Numbered from the stretch's first letter, positions 1-12,881 are shown. The stretch: DNA of 64,000 nucleotides from Crocodylus rhombifer (GCA_038503035.1 JAVSML010000982.1:1-64000); one strand, 5' to 3'. The notes: generated from the letters alone by a model not told the origin. Translations and numbers: made by a program.

Positions 1-225
1 CCCTCCCATAATAACTCCACACACACTCACACCCTCCCACAGCCCCCATCCCAACCACATACCCACAACAACACCCCTTCACACCCACCCCCCACTCTCC
101 CCCACACACCCCATCCACCATACCCACACTGCATACAGCCCCATACCCTACCACACCAACACACCCACTCCACAACTACACAACCCCCATATACATCCCT
201 TACCCTCCACACAATATACAAGAGT
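1..225. repeat. C/A-rich low-complexity repeat
   Basis: The first 225 bases are almost only C and A, with irregular short units such as CACACC and CCCAC and no open frame of interest. It looks like a degenerate minisatellite or simple repeat that may continue beyond the left edge. The reverse-strand open frame over it is glycine/tryptophan-rich and is a composition artefact. Confidence 0.75.
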
Positions 226-2044
226 AAGAGTGTATTTTGAGCTATTATGCAATCGTCTCTAGATACACTGTACAAACATGTAAATCATGACAAAAATATG
301 TTCTTAAATAAAATTAAAATAAGTTATAGTGGATTTTGATTTTTTGTAGTATATGATTTGGGTTTTTTTCCGCTTTCATGATGGCAGCATTCCTGCCCCC
401 CCCAAAAAAGTAAGGGGTGGGACTTCCAGTGGCAAAGGTCAGGGTTAGGGACAAGACTTCCAGTCCAAAGATGGCTACCAGGGACTGGGGCAACTGTCAA
501 GAGGCGGGGCTACCCTTGCGGCCCTTGACAGTTTACCAAAACTGGGTAAATGGACCTCCAGCCTAAATAATTGCCTGCCCCTGGGTTAAACACAGTGTCA
601 TACAAAGGATGAGCTCAAGGCCTGGACATCATTTAACTCTGCGTTAAAACAGTGAGGGATTACATCAGTTTTACTGGCTGCCTGCTGAGGGCTGAGAGGT
701 GCCAAAAGGAGCAGAAAATCTAATGACTTGAGCTGCGGACCTGGTTGTACAGCGGGAGCCGTAGGATTTCCTTGTTTGTGAAACCAAACTGTAACATTCC
801 CAGTGTCAAATTGGCACAAGGCCTGAGAAATGGCAGGGGAAATGGAGGGAACTTGGAACTGACATAAGGAACCTAAATTAGTTTAGTCTAAATACGATCA
901 ACCTTCTTGGGAAATGCACCCCAAGGCCCTGATCATCAGGCTCCCATTAAAGTCCATGGAAGTCTTTCCAGTGGAAGAAGGAGTGGATCTGATGTTGTTT
1001 GTCCCCTTTCCCCCAACATTCGTCTGAGCTGCAGCAATGCAAGGTCTCTCCTTCCTTCTCAATGTCCTTGTGGTTTGCTACCTGGTAGGACAGCCAGTCT
1101 CGGCTGGGACAGACAGTGCATTTACACTGGTGTACTTCATTTTGGTGCAGTTTTTACCCTGAATATTTCAGGGTTAATTCTATACCAGACTGGGTGAAGC
1201 TGTTCCCAGGCAGTGACCCACACACCCTGTCTGATCCTTTCTCCACTGTTCTGAAGGCTGATTACACTGGTGTACACATGTCATCTGTCTGGGCCCTCTT
1301 TTGGGAAGTTATACACACACTTTGTGGGGGACCTGTATGCCTCTTACTCTGACCAAGGGATTTATAGGACCAACAGGCCAAAGGATTAACAAAAGCCACC
1401 TATTGATACTGGTTGCTGTGAGCCAAGACAGGAGCAGTAGTCCAGCAGGTCATGCTTTATCATCATACTAGCTCAAGTCAAACCCAAAGGCAAGCTGAAA
1501 GAGAAAGGTAAGAGACTGCTTTTCTCTCTTTTCTCTGACTTGTTTTTGCAAGAGAAAAGAAGTCCCAAAAACTTAACAAGAGAAAATGAAGAATGTTTCA
1601 CTTCCCCTCCTCCCTCCCCCTCATGTGAGGAATTGAGGTCCTGATACTTCTGGAAGACTCTAACTGGAGAAGCAGAGAAATGGGGCTGTCATGGGACCAA
1701 GGACAGGCAATGTTGGGCAATAGAAAAGCATAGCAACTGATCAGCAGACTGCTTAGCATGCCTTAATTGCTATCACCTCTATAGCTGCCATGCTTAACAT
1801 GACCATCTTGCAGAAAGGAAGCCTTGGTCAAAGATTCTGCCTTTCTGCTTAACCCTTTCAAGGGAGCTTGTTGTTTGGGAAGAAAAACAATCAAACAAGC
1901 AACCAATAAAACTTCCAGACTTTCTATCTCCATTACAAAGGGAGAATCCCTGTTTTTTTTACTTTGAAGGTCATCATAAATGCAGAGGAGAGAAACATTG
2001 GATAAGTATGTATGAGGGACATTGTGATCATCTTAAAAAAGAGG
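226..2044. other. Unassigned sequence, no gene seen
   Basis: No recognisable coding frame, RNA gene or repeat family was found. Open frames are short (under 100 codons) and resemble no known protein. A short C8-A6 run lies near 400-410. Confidence 0.5.
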
Positions 2045-2420
2045 TATACGCACAGTGGAAGCTAGGGATGGTCCTCAAGGAGGACTATAGTGGCCAGCAC
2101 TTGTAGGGAAATGATCAGGAAAGCCAAAGTGGCGACTGAGTTTTGGTTAGCCACGGGAGTCAAGGACAACAAGAAGTCCTTCTTTAGGTATGTAGGCAGT
2201 AGAAGGAAAACATATGGAAGTGTGGGACCCCTGCTTAACACTTTGGGACAGCTGGTAGCCAATGTTCACGAGAAAAGTTGAACTCCTGAATGCCCATTTT
2301 GCTTCGCTATTTCCCCGGATCATGGGGAAAGTCAAGCAAGATAAAGCTCATAGGGGGCATGGCAGGACTGACAGCCTCCCCACTGTGGATGCTGAGTGGG
2401 TGGCCAAGTTTGCGGATGAC

Positions 2421-2482
2421 TTCAGAGATTTCATAGATGTTAGGGCTGGAAGGGAGCTCAAAGATCATCAAGTCCAGCCCCC
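2421..2482 (-). mobile_element. Short CR1 3'-tail insertion inside CR1 copy A
   Basis: These 62 bases are the reverse complement of the terminal 3' UTR of CR1; compare the tails at 30417-30478 and 43190-43254. They interrupt copy A directly after its FADD codons. A 4-bp direct repeat TGAC lies on both sides (2417-2420 and 2483-2486), as expected for a severely 5'-truncated target-primed insertion. Confidence 0.8.
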
Positions 2483-2703
2483 TGACACCATGCTATGGGG
2501 CACTGTGGCCATGCCAGAAGATAGGTTGCTGATACAGGTGGACCTGGACAGGCTAGAGTTGGACAGACCAGAACCAGATGAAGTTTAACATTTCCAAGTG
2601 TAAGGTGGTTGATCTGGGGGCAAATAACCCTCAACATACATACAGGCTTGGAGGTGATAGTCTGACCTGCACCACGGCTGAAAGGGACCTAGGGGTAATA
2701 GTT

Positions 2704-3800
2704 TCATAGTTTCATAGTTTGTAGGGTCGGAAGGGACCTGAGCAGATCATCTAGTCCGACCCCCTGCCATGGCAGGAAAGAATACTGGGGTCAAATGACC
2801 CCAGCAAGATGTTCATCTAACCTCCTCTTAAACACCGCCAGGGTAGGAGCCTGCACCACTTCTCTCGGAAGCTGGTTCCAGATCCTAGCCGCCCTGACTG
2901 TGAAGTCGCGCCTCCTGATATCCAGCCTAAACCTACCCTCTGCCAGCTTGTGACCGTTATTCCTGGTCACTCCTGGCGGTGCTCGGGGGAACAGGGACTC
3001 CCCCAGTGCCTGCTGGTCCCCCTTGACTAGTTTATAACAGGCCACTAGATCCCCCCCTCAGCCTTCTCTTGTGCAGGCTGAACAGGTTCAGGTCCCGCAG
3101 CCTGTCCTCATAGGGCCTGCCATGTTGTCCCCTGATCATACAAGTGGCCCTCCTCTGGACCCTCTCCATGCTGTCAACATCCCTCTTGAAGTGCGGCGCC
3201 CAGAACTGGACGCAATACTCTAGCTGCGGCCTGACCAGTGCCACATAGAGGGGGAGGATCACCTCTTTGGACCTGCTCAATATGCATCTGTGGATCCATG
3301 ACAAGGTGCGGTTGGCCTTCCTAACTGCCTCTCCACACTGCCAGCCCATGTTCATCTTGGAGTCAATGATGACCCCCAGATCCCTTTCTGCCTCCGTGCT
3401 GATAAGAGGGGAGTTCCCCAACCTGTAAGTATGGTACCGGTTGTTCCTCCCGAGGTGCATCACCTTGCACTTGTCTGTGTTGAAACCCATCCTATTCTCA
3501 TCCGCCCACCCTTGTAACCTGTCTAGGTCTGATTGTAGCCTGTTGCATCTTTCCAGTGTGCCCACGTCCCCCCACATCTTAGTGTCATCAGCAAATTTGA
3601 ACAGGGTGCTTTTTACCCCCTCATCCAAATCGCTGATGAAGATGTTGAACAGTGCGGGCCTGAGGACTGAGCCCTGGGGGACCCCACTGCCCACGTCCTT
3701 CCAGGTTGAGAAGGACCCATCCACTACCACCCTCTGGGTGCGGCCCTCCAGCCAGTTGGCGACCCATTTGACTGTGTGGGTGTCTACACCACATCCCCCC
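2704..3800 (-). mobile_element. CR1 LINE copy B, 5'-truncated, nested in copy A
   Basis: A minus-strand CR1 whose 3' tail is at the low-coordinate end, with (TTTCATAG)n in plus-strand reading. It runs to the middle of the reverse transcriptase, where it is 5'-truncated. The direct repeat AGTT occurs at 2700-2703 and 3801-3804 and is the likely target-site duplication. Copy A continues seamlessly on both sides. The 4-bp length equals that of the other nested insertion in copy A. Confidence 0.85.
2791..3800 (-). pseudogene. CR1 reverse transcriptase, C-terminal half (copy B)
   Basis: The frame from about 3800 to 3032 encodes the RT palm motifs VPQGSVL and FADDTKMWG, so the catalytic aspartates are kept, followed by the thumb region typical of CR1 (DLGVIIDSKMN, LEYCVQFWAPHFK). 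Near 3050 a run of C residues shifts the frame, and the last part (LDIRRRDFTVRAARIWNQL) continues in another frame to 2791. The endonuclease and the first RT motifs are missing through 5' truncation. It cannot make a functional enzyme. Confidence 0.85.
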
Positions 3801-4726
3801 AGTTTGACCATTGCACGAACATGAGCCGTCAGTGCGATGCGGTGGCCAGCAGGGCAAACAACACACTGGCATGCATCAACCGATGCATCTCGTGTAACTG
3901 AGAAAGTGATACCCCCACTGGTGAGACTGCAGCACTGCTATCAGAGAGACAGTTCAAGAGAGGAAAATATCTAGACTCCAAGCATCAGTGAAGGTAAGCA
4001 GGCAGGAGGCTGAATCCCTCACTCACTGTTAGTATGGCTGTAAATCAAGAATAATGCCCTTGAAGTCAGATTTTGACCTATTAGCAAGGGCTAAATGGGC
4101 TAATAAGTTAGATAAGAGCATTACAGATGCACCTTTTTTCCCTTGATTCCACAAAATCAGTTCCTATTTGTCAAGCAGACATGAGAACACTGTCAAGACT
4201 GCTAAGCCGGGTGTGGGATTAGCAAGCACAGTTCACAGGAGGCATAAAATCCTATTACCAGCTGTAGTCCCTGTGTCATTCTAGAGGGCATCTGCTCAAA
4301 GATCTCCCTTCCAGGGTGTCCCCAGGATGTAGTATGACCACCCTGAGGCCCATGCTTCTGAATGGAAGCTGATTTTGCATGTGGTAACAAAAGAAGAGTA
4401 ATAGGGAATCACTGAAGACTGATACATTTCTCATCGTTGGTCTCAGATTTCTAATTACAGCTATCTTCACAAGGGATTAAGTGTGGCTGCAGGTGAAAAA
4501 GCTATTGCACATCACACGTGACCAAGAAAAAGCCATATTGCCAAGTGAAAGAGTCTTGTAATGCCTGCATGTGATCAGTTTTAAGTTCACAATGTCTATA
4601 AAACTGTTCAGATCCTGATTGCTAATGGGCTTTGGGAATCAGATAGGTGGTGGAAAGCATCAGCCACAATTTAGAAATCGTGGGTTTCCCTGCAATCCTC
4701 CCAGAATGAAGATCCAGGTCTGCTGT

Positions 4727-4770
4727 CCCCCCCCCCCCCCCCACACACACACACACACACACACTCACAC
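4727..4770. repeat. (C)n(CA)n microsatellite
   Basis: A run of 16 C residues is followed by about 13 CA dinucleotides with one T interruption near the end. Confidence 0.95.
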
Positions 4771-6607
4771 TGCTGGCCTTGTGCTAAGTGCCAGACTTGT
4801 TAAAGGCATCAAATGAGTCCCAGCATGGTTTTCCCAGAAAGCAGCAAAGTTAAGAAAGAAACAAAAGTAAAACCTAGTTCTGAGCCCAGTCCAGTGGGGC
4901 TTTGCTTTCTTAGGCCTTCTCATTTGAAGTAAAAAAAAGTGGTACATATGACCCCCTCCTTACTATGAATGTAAAGCTAAAAATCTACAAATGGCAATAC
5001 TGCAAAGCCTATTTAATTTATTTGTGAGTGTGTGTGCTGGGAGCTTAGCAAAGAATACTTGGCAGGGAGGTGCAAGGGCATCTGGGGTGGTGAAAGCAAG
5101 ATTTTCTCTGTTTACAGTGTAATAAAATTTTCAACAACTCATTACTCCCCTGACTCCCTCAGAAGGGGGTCAAGACCCACTAGTAGAAAAGCAATGTCTT
5201 AAGCTACTGTGTAGTGACACCATTTGGCTTTAGGATTCACAGCAGGACTGGAAGAAACTGTGAACTTCACCAGAGACCAGCCCTCAGCAGGTCCCAACCT
5301 ACTATCTCTTTTTTCCTCCCTGGGCAAAAGAGTGTAAGTAACCTGCTGCTGAAAGCATACCCCCAGCCTCATGCAGGGCACTGGCAGCAGTAACAATTTT
5401 GCCTGATTTTGCTCCTGAAAGTGCTCTATAGCCATGGTGAAACAGAAGTGCGTGGCTGCAGACTGCTTTAAAAGGGCCCGATCCTGCAAAAATCGGAACA
5501 TGCTCCAAAATGGAGCATTCTGTAACTTGTCTCTGCAGAGCTCCCCGCCTGTTTTCAGAATGGAAGGGGGGCAAGGGAGCAGAGGGAGTTTTATCTGGGT
5601 TTTTTTCAGCTGGCTCAGAAGGGTGAGGTGGGTGTATGAGAGACCCTGGAGGTGGAGCAGGGGCTCCAATTCACCTATCCCACCTCCCATGCTGGGGGGG
5701 AACCCCAAGAATGAGCTCCCTCTGCTCCCTTTCCCCCCTCCTATTCTGAAAACAGCAACAGTCTGAGAGGGGAGAGTGGTGTGGCTACAGAGACTGGGCT
5801 GCAGGAGCCCAGCAAGCAGTTAGAAGCCTCAACCCCCAGATCCAACTGTGAACTTCTGTAGAGTCCAGGGGATCGCTGCAACTCAGAGCACTTCCAGCAA
5901 AGCACTATGAGTTGCGATGGGGAGCTGCTGTTCTGTGTGTGTCCACGTTGCACTGGAACTGGGGCAGCATAGCTTCATCTTGTGCATCAGGCTGATTCAC
6001 AGCAGAGAGCAAGCAGACCCATACATCTTGCCCATCCAACTCACTGGCATAGCTGCTTCAAAGAGCCACTGTAGGTCATTTACTGATGCATTTAAATGGG
6101 TGGGGTTAGATGCACTGTATATGAGCAAATGCATGGGTGTATAGTGAGACAGTACAGGGCTTCTGAACCACTCAGGTCACTCTGTACCCGTTTAAGCTGC
6201 TGTTGCATTAGGGGTCTCAGGAAGCTTGTGACTATATGTGCCTATTCATGTAAAGAGAGTTGAAGAGGCTAGGCTTATCCAAGAAAGCTACAGAAACAGG
6301 CTTGTAAGGGCTGAGCATGCGGGGAGGGCTCTAGAGTTATAGCCCAGTGAGAGGGAGACCAGGAATAGTTGTGATGGAAAGGGAAAGAAAACTCTTCAGT
6401 AGAGTCTCAGGGAGCAGCTGGGGGCTGAAAATTGGTCCTTGACTTGCTCCCACCATGCTGTTCTTACCTGTGTTGGAGTCTTCTCTCACAGTCAGTGCAG
6501 AGGAGATTGCAGTACCACAGGGATATAGAGGCCTCTTCATACTGCAGCTTTCATTTGGCCTGCGTTACCATATGATTTAATATTCCTTCAGCAGAGTAAT
6601 GTAAAAT

Positions 6608-6652
6608 TGTGCATATGTGCATGCGCATGTGAGCGTATGCATGTGGTACACA
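6608..6652. repeat. Alternating purine-pyrimidine tract
   Basis: About 40 bases of mostly alternating purines and pyrimidines (GTGCATATGTGCATGCGCAT at its start) form a degenerate TG/CA repeat. Similar short tracts are at 11847-11872 and 37850-37886. Confidence 0.6.
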
Positions 6653-9600
6653 AGCTGAAGAGGACACAGGATGTGAAGCTACTAGAACAGTTCAAAGTTA
6701 ACTAATAAGGTGTCTATTAATTAAAACCAAAGGGCAGATGAGCCAATATGCCAGGTAACACAGAAGGATTGATTTTAAGTGGCATTGTTCGTGGCAGTGA
6801 GTGACAGCTGGTGTACTGTACTTCTGCTGTAAGAGAGCACTGCAGGACGGCAGCAGTTCATTAAAGCCAATATAAATGGAAAGAGGATTTGGATGCACAG
6901 AAGAGACAGATAAGCAATGACAGGGAATATGGAATCATGGCCTACTTTTGTCAGCCCATGCAAATCAGAGCAACATTACTACTGGAAGGGGAGGAAGCAG
7001 CTCACTTTAATGCAGGGTGGGGCTTGTAGCCCCTATGGCTGGAGCAGTTCCACTTTGCATGAAATGATTAAACCCTTGTTGGGTCAGTGAGAGTACAGTG
7101 TGATAACCCAGCGGGTCATGCAGTAGTGACAGCCGGGGCTGGAATCCCAGCCTCTATCAGTGTCAGTGCCTTGGGATCAAGCTCAGGGAGAGCCTAAAAC
7201 TATGTCGAGAGAAGCAGATATCATAGCTGCTCACTGTCATCTTGTTTATGTCTTTCCATTGGCTTTTAGATCTCAGCCCAGGATTGTACTGCCAGGATTT
7301 ACTGCTACTTATACAGTTGGTAGAGCCGAGACAGGGAACTTCACTGCTCAAGGATTTCATTAGCTCACCATCTGTCTCATTTCATTACAGGAATTGCTAC
7401 AGTTATTGAAGACCAAGCCAATGGGTACCATTTTTTGTTTCTTGAATTCCTAATCCCTCCATTGTCTTGCTGTTCAGGTTGGGTTTTTCTTTCCAAGTGG
7501 AGATAGCAGGATGCAATCTTTCTAGGCCTGCATGTGATGCCTCAGCCTCTTGGGGCTCACGCTGTGAGTCTGGCTGCACACTTACATTGCTTTTTCCTTG
7601 GGAGGCATTCCTCATATCTCCTCCTGCTTCTAAATCAGTTGATCTTCACCTTCTTTGTCCTGCTGCTGACGCACATGGGGCTCTATTTAGTAAATGCTTT
7701 CAGCATGACAGTCACCTATTCTGGGAGAGAGGCTGTTTGCACTACGGTAATGTATGAATGAGATCAGAACCTTTCCTCCCCTGATATCCCCAGTGAATGC
7801 TGCTAGAGCACACACGCCAGTGAAGTTCCCAGGTGATGTTCTCTTAGTTCTCGCTGAGTATGTCTATACTGCAGCCTCTCCTGGGACTGCACTGCTGGGA
7901 CTGCAGCACAGTGTAGCTCTTCTCAAAGTAGATTTAAACTAACTAGCTTGGGGGGGAGGACGGAGGCCGCTTTTACAAGACAGAGCTCAGTAAGGATTGC
8001 AAAACCCATCCCAAAAGTTGAGTTAATACCCAGGCAGTTATGTCACGACTAGCACCCTAAGTGCCTATGGAGTTTATGGCTCTACTATGCTGCATTTGGA
8101 GCAGTGACTGCAGTGTAGTCATATACTGTGTTCTCTCTCAGCCCTAAAGGATGCCATACCCTGAGTCTCACCAGCTCACTCTCTGAGACTAATATCTTGC
8201 CATAGGAAGGATTAGTATTTTATTGACTTAAATGGTATGGCTTAAATTCTGTTCCCACCCCTACACAAAGGATCTCAGCCCTGCTACTCTGTTATTTCAA
8301 GCCTGCGTATCTCCTGCCTACATGGAGCACAGAAGAGTCAAGAACAGAATTATGGCTCAGAGAGCAGAAATGTTCCACGTGATCATTTTGCATGGTTCAG
8401 TGTGTTTGAAGGAAGTTCAGCACCCTCCATCCTTATACAAATCCCTCCCTGAGAATTAGCATGCAATAGTATAAAATGCCCGGCAGGAAGCAACCTAAGC
8501 AAACTGATTCTGGAAGGCAGAGACGGTCAATAAATATGGAACCTCACTGTGCCCTTTTTACAGTCTCCAAGTAGAACCGCAGTTCAGGAGAGATACTATT
8601 TGAAGTTGGAGTCAAAATGTATTAATCTTGCTCCAGGGACAAAATAGTACCTCTAATCTTAAATATTTTTAGCTTTTTTTTCAAAGAAAGAAAAAGGGGG
8701 AAAAAATAACTCTTTGTCTAATTATATTGGTTTTAGGCAATCGGGCTGTTAGTCATATTCTGATGACTCTTTTATATGTCACTGATTAATTACACCTTTC
8801 TAGCTGCCCTGAACACTAGGCTCAGTTATGAGAGAGGAAATTTTAGAAAGGGGCACTTTACAGAAGAGGGAAAATAGGATGTCAGTATTTTTCCCCTCCT
8901 GAAAATACCAGAACTTGCTCTTTGTTTTTTCTATGACCGTTCTTAAAAGCCAAGACTTTCAAAACCAGTTGTCAAAAATTAGGGTCCCCCAAATCAGTAT
9001 TTTTAGGCCCTGACATACATGGCATTATTGCTGGAGCTTCTGAGCACCTGTTTCCCCATGTGTACTTGAAAAAAAAAAAGGGCCTAAATAATGTTAGTTT
9101 ATTTACAGGACTGCACATAATCTAATACGGTGTAAATAGAATGGCAAACTAATGGAGGCACAAATATGATGGTCACTAGTGCTAAAGAAATATCTATTAA
9201 ATCAAAATATGAATAAATGAGAGAGGATCATACCATGTTATGTAATTGCACACGGCAGTGTATTTAGGAAAGTACCTACAGATTTGTTTGTCTGTTGCTG
9301 TGTTCTGACAAACTTCTGCTGGCAGTTTGTGAACTAAGAGTCACAGTCCCAAAACCAGAATAATTACCAGTAGCATAATATTAACAAAAAACTACTGAGC
9401 CACAAAGGGATACCTTATTCCCAATGCCATTCCACTAATGTAGCATCTTACAAGACAACCCATCTTTTTCTATCCAGAGAGGATTACCAAATGAAACAGA
9501 AGCATTTCTAAAAAGTTGAGTAGTATCTTTATCTAAGCTTGGATCTAAATTCTTGGGGCTAGTTCCTCAGAGTCCACCTTGGCCTCCTTGTTACTGTTTC

Positions 9601-10878
9601 CCCACTTTCCCACATTATTCCTCCACCATTTCTAGATAAGACTGACTTGAAAGCATGTTTTGCAAGGATACGCCATGGTGTACATGGGCCAGCCGGAGGG
9701 ACTTGCTCAGAACAATGCAATCAGTTGGTCATCTCTTTAAGTGAGAACTGAATGTACTGTCTCCACTTGAGACCACCAAGCTAATTACTGGTATTTCATA
9801 TCACTGCTGCTATGGCACGGGTTCCTAACAGCCCCAGGACGAGTCTAATTAGCATGAGGCACGGATTTCATATATAGTTGCTTGACATTGAAAAAACAGG
9901 CCAGCCCCCCAGACCTGCTGTTTTTATTTATTTCAGATCAACCTGCAAAGTTCACTACAAAAAGACAGCCTGGCAGGATAAGTCAGGAAGTAATTTAGCT
10001 AGTCATGTCACTTGGCTGTTGCTACCCACATCAGAAGTGAAAAATAATTATTCTTGTCTCTCATAGGTAATTATTTTAATTAACTGGAAGGATCTGGAAT
10101 AACCAGCACCTGTAACTTCATGGGTGGTGGGACTGTCACAGTTTCAAGGAAACAGTGCTGGGTTTTGATCAGTATGCCACATGGAAAAGCACATGGCAGC
10201 CCGGTAGAAGAGGCAGGACCAGTGCCTTTGTTACCTGCAGTTTAAAGTACAAAGTGATGGTATATGGCCTGGCTCCCGCAGATACAGTGCAGCATGTGGA
10301 TTCTGCTACTATTTGGCATATACATATTTGCAAATGAGGTAAAATATGAACAGTGCTAAAATACAGGACTTCGACAGCCTTGTTCAGAACCAGGAAAACA
10401 GGAAAGTCTAGGAATTATCTCCTTGTCCTAACCATGTCCCCGAGCTACCTCAGACCTGTAGTCCTCACTTCTCTCTGTTCGTCTCTGAATTCCACGCAGT
10501 TTTATTTCCCTGCCATTTTCTCCTACCTCTTTCACTTCCCCCATTACATTCACTTTTGAAATAGCTGATGAATAAACAGTTTTTACACGACTTGCTGAAT
10601 GCTTAGCAGAAAAGGGTGTTCTGACACAGCTGTTGGTAGGCCTGCTGGAGCTCTTGAACACGTGATTTGGGTTGCATACTGTAACAGAGAACCGCTACCC
10701 CTGTTACTAGGAAGGCGTGAAAGGGTAGAAAACTCAGGGTTAGGAAGCGCAGCAAGGAGTAGGGGCCTCAGTAGACAGAACTAGGAAGTAAAAAGGCCAG
10801 GCAGCTAATGCAGCAGTTAACTGCATCGGGGGTGAGGGCAGAAGATCCAGTTAGGTTACAGAAGGAGGATGAGGTAGG

Positions 10879-10962
10879 GGATATAAATCCAGTCTCTAAG
10901 CATGCAAGAACAGCTTCCCCCTGCTTGTAGCAGGGAGAAGAACTCCTGGGAGACCCTTTGAG
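10879..10962 (+). repeat. LTR-like direct repeat with TATA box, left copy
   Basis: About 80 bases around GGGGATATAAATCCAGT recur at 12882-12962 in the same orientation at roughly 75% identity. They include a TATA-like element (GATATAAA) followed by a shared AGCATGCAAG and an AGGGAGA-rich stretch. As the copies flank the gag-like frame at 11.0-11.7 kb, they probably are the promoter parts of two decayed LTRs. Exact LTR ends could not be set. Confidence 0.55.
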
Positions 10963-11040
10963 TCAAACCACGGCTAACAGGCCTGAAGGGAGGTGATAGG
11001 AGTTGCCTGAGAAGCCGGTTAGAGGATTAGCTATAATATG

Positions 11041-11690
11041 GAGATGAAACAGCTAGTGTGGCTGTTGGCTCAATAGCAGGCTACTGCTAATGAACAGCAT
11101 AAATAGCAGCATGAGCAGGTCCAGAGGCAGGAGGCTAGACTGGAATAGGTGATGCACAGGCAATTTCAGGAGCCAGAAATCCTGCGAACGTTGGTAGTGA
11201 ACCAGAAGACAGTTGCAAAAGTACTCACCCAAAGTGCCGGGAGCCTCAGGGGTGGGATCCTAACATGTACCCCAGGATGCCTCTTGAGTCTGGGGGGGCA
11301 CCCACAGAAGCCGCTGGCATCAGCGGGGACGGGGCTGGTGAGCACCCACAGAAGCTGCCGGTAGCATCGGCGGTGGGGACAGCCCTGTCGGGGGGGGCCA
11401 CGTGCCCCCCTGTGCCCTCCCTGCCGGCCGCCTATGCCAGAATGTAAGACCAAGGAGAATGACCCTGAGGCATTCACAGAGGCAGTTGAGACAGTCATCA
11501 TTGCCCGATGGGACAAACATCTATGGGATCTGCGGCTGGGAATGCTACTAGTGGGGAAAGCCCCAGCTGCTTATTGGGCTTTGCCTCAGGCTGAGGTGGG
11601 TGACTACAATAGGATGAAGGCAACCATCCTCAAATGGTTGGAGGTCTCTGATGAGCAAGGGTCCAGGTTTTCCGTTAGCCGTGGAAAAAT
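11041..11690 (+). pseudogene. Ty3/gypsy (Gmr1/SCAN-type) gag fragment
   Basis: The segment starts with ATG and a glutamine-rich helix (MEMKQLVWLLAQ, then a stop, then a Q-rich stretch), as in the N-terminus of Gmr1-like gypsy gag. From about 11450 it gives DPEAFTEAVETV, then two conserved tryptophans, GKAPAAYWAL and DYNRMKATILKWLEVSDE. This is the helical capsid module from which the vertebrate SCAN domain derives. Several stops lie in the N-terminal part and the frame is lost after about 11665, where GC-rich palindromic sequence begins. No zinc knuckle or pol was found beside it. The element is dead. Confidence 0.7.
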
Positions 11691-11750
11691 GCAGAAAAAA
11701 GTGGATCATCTCCTTTAAAGGAGAACAACTCTGGAAACCATGGATTTTCC

Positions 11751-11781
11751 CTTGCAGGCTTGCAGAATTTCAGCCTGCAAG
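11751..11781. repeat. Small hairpin
   Basis: A 10-bp perfect inverted repeat (CTTGCAGGCT / AGCCTGCAAG) has an 11-base loop. It lies at the left edge of the GC-rich block. Confidence 0.6.
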
Positions 11782-12194
11782 GGGCTGCTTGGGGCTGAGG
11801 GGAGTGGGACACAGGGACCAGTGGAGTGGAGGAAGGGGCATGTGCGTGTGTGCATATGCACACATACACATGGCCAGCAATACAGCCAGGAAGCAGCGCA
11901 CAGCGCCTCTCCCATCTGCCTGCAGATAAGTCAATGGGGGAGGGAGGGATGCAGATTGAGTGAGGGAGTGGGGCAGGATTGGGGGCCAGGGCTGGGGCTG
12001 CTGCCAAGCCGGAGCAGTGTGTGGGCCTGGGGCTGGGGCAGGAACGTGCGGCCATCAGGCCCAGCTGGGGGAGTGGAAGGGAACCACGGGTGACGCATTT
12101 GGAGGGTGGCAGGGGGCTGGTTCCCTGCTGATGTGCGCACTCCTGGGGAGAGGACTATGTGGGGGCATGTGATTTGTCTGTGAGGCAAGGGAAG

Positions 12195-12592
12195 ATGCGG
12201 ATTCTCTGCTGTGGGCTCGGAGCTCCCTGCCCTGCTGCCCTCCCCACAGGGGCCTCCATGGCCCAGCGGGTGGGACCCGGCTCAGGAGGACAGAGAGGCT
12301 TGGTGCTGCCACCACCGTGAGCCCCGTGCCAGCTGTGCCACCATAGCAAGGCACCCCCTGCCTGCCTGTCAGCAGTTCTGGTGATGCTGCTGCCAGGAGG
12401 GCAGGGGACGCCTCGCCATAGTGTCACAGCTGGTACAGGGCTCCTGGTGGCAGCACCAAGCCTCTCTGTCCTCCTGAGCCGGGTCCTGCCTGCTAGGCCA
12501 TGGAGGCCCCTTGGGGGAGGGCAGCAGGGCTGGGAGCACTAAGCCTGCAGCAGGCAGCTTGCATCCTCCCCACCCCCATGGACTCCTCTCAG
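12195..12592. repeat. GC-rich palindrome (long inverted repeat)
   Basis: The sequence at 12200-12345 is repeated in inverted orientation at 12425-12590, with the centre near 12385. Examples are GGCTCAGGAGGACAGAGAGG against its complement near 12460-12485, and GGGGCCTCCATGGCC against GGCCATGGAGGCCCC. It probably is the core of a foldback DNA transposon inserted after the gag fragment. Overlapping proline-rich frames on both strands reflect composition and symmetry, not genes. A 21-base GCTGCGGGTTGGGAGTGAGGG unit is also repeated near 12788 and 12837. Confidence 0.75.
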
Positions 12593-12881
12593 CTCTGCTC
12601 TGGCTGTGCCATGTGTGGGGCGGGGGGAAGGAGGGTGGGCTCCCCGTTCCACTGGCTGCAGCAGCTGCCACCTCTTGCATGTGGAAGCTGGGGTTCAGGC
12701 ACTGCTGGGGCAGGCAAGGGGCTGTGCGCCCTGGCCCTGTAGCCCTGGCAGCTGGAGGCCGCCTCTGGCAAAGCAGTGGGGCAGGGGTCTGCGGGTTGGG
12801 AGTGAGGGGAACCAGTATGGCTGGGAGGGGTGGGAGGCTGCGGGTTGGGAGTGAGGGACACCAGCAGAGATGGAGGGCTGG

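Larger units (their letters stand above)
2045..3897 (+). mobile_element. CR1 LINE copy A, internally deleted and twice interrupted
   Basis: This is a decayed CR1 non-LTR retrotransposon fragment on the plus strand. Its start matches the linker between endonuclease and reverse transcriptase of the intact CR1 at 41.32-41.66 kb (SFFRYVGSRRK in both). Near 2400 it jumps to the FADD region, which is about 690 bases further on in the intact copy, so much of the RT is deleted. It is then broken by a 62-base inverted CR1 tail (2421-2482) and by a 1.1-kb inverted CR1 (2704-3800). It resumes at 3801-3897 with the RT C-terminal part (CDAVASRANNTLACINRC). Not functional. Confidence 0.85.
3898..10650. other. 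Long unassigned stretch
   Basis: Nearly 7 kb with no protein family recognised on either strand. Open frames are below about 170 codons, lack domain motifs and overlap each other at random. It holds a C/CA microsatellite (4727-4770), an alternating purine-pyrimidine tract (6608-6652) and several poly-A or poly-T runs (for example near 8660-8700 and 9069-9080). Old repeats or non-coding conserved sequence cannot be excluded by eye. Confidence 0.5.

Noticed and set aside
5199..5766. 110- and 169-codon overlapping frames
   Set aside because: Opposite strands over the same segment, no domain, no splice-consistent structure; treated as chance frames.
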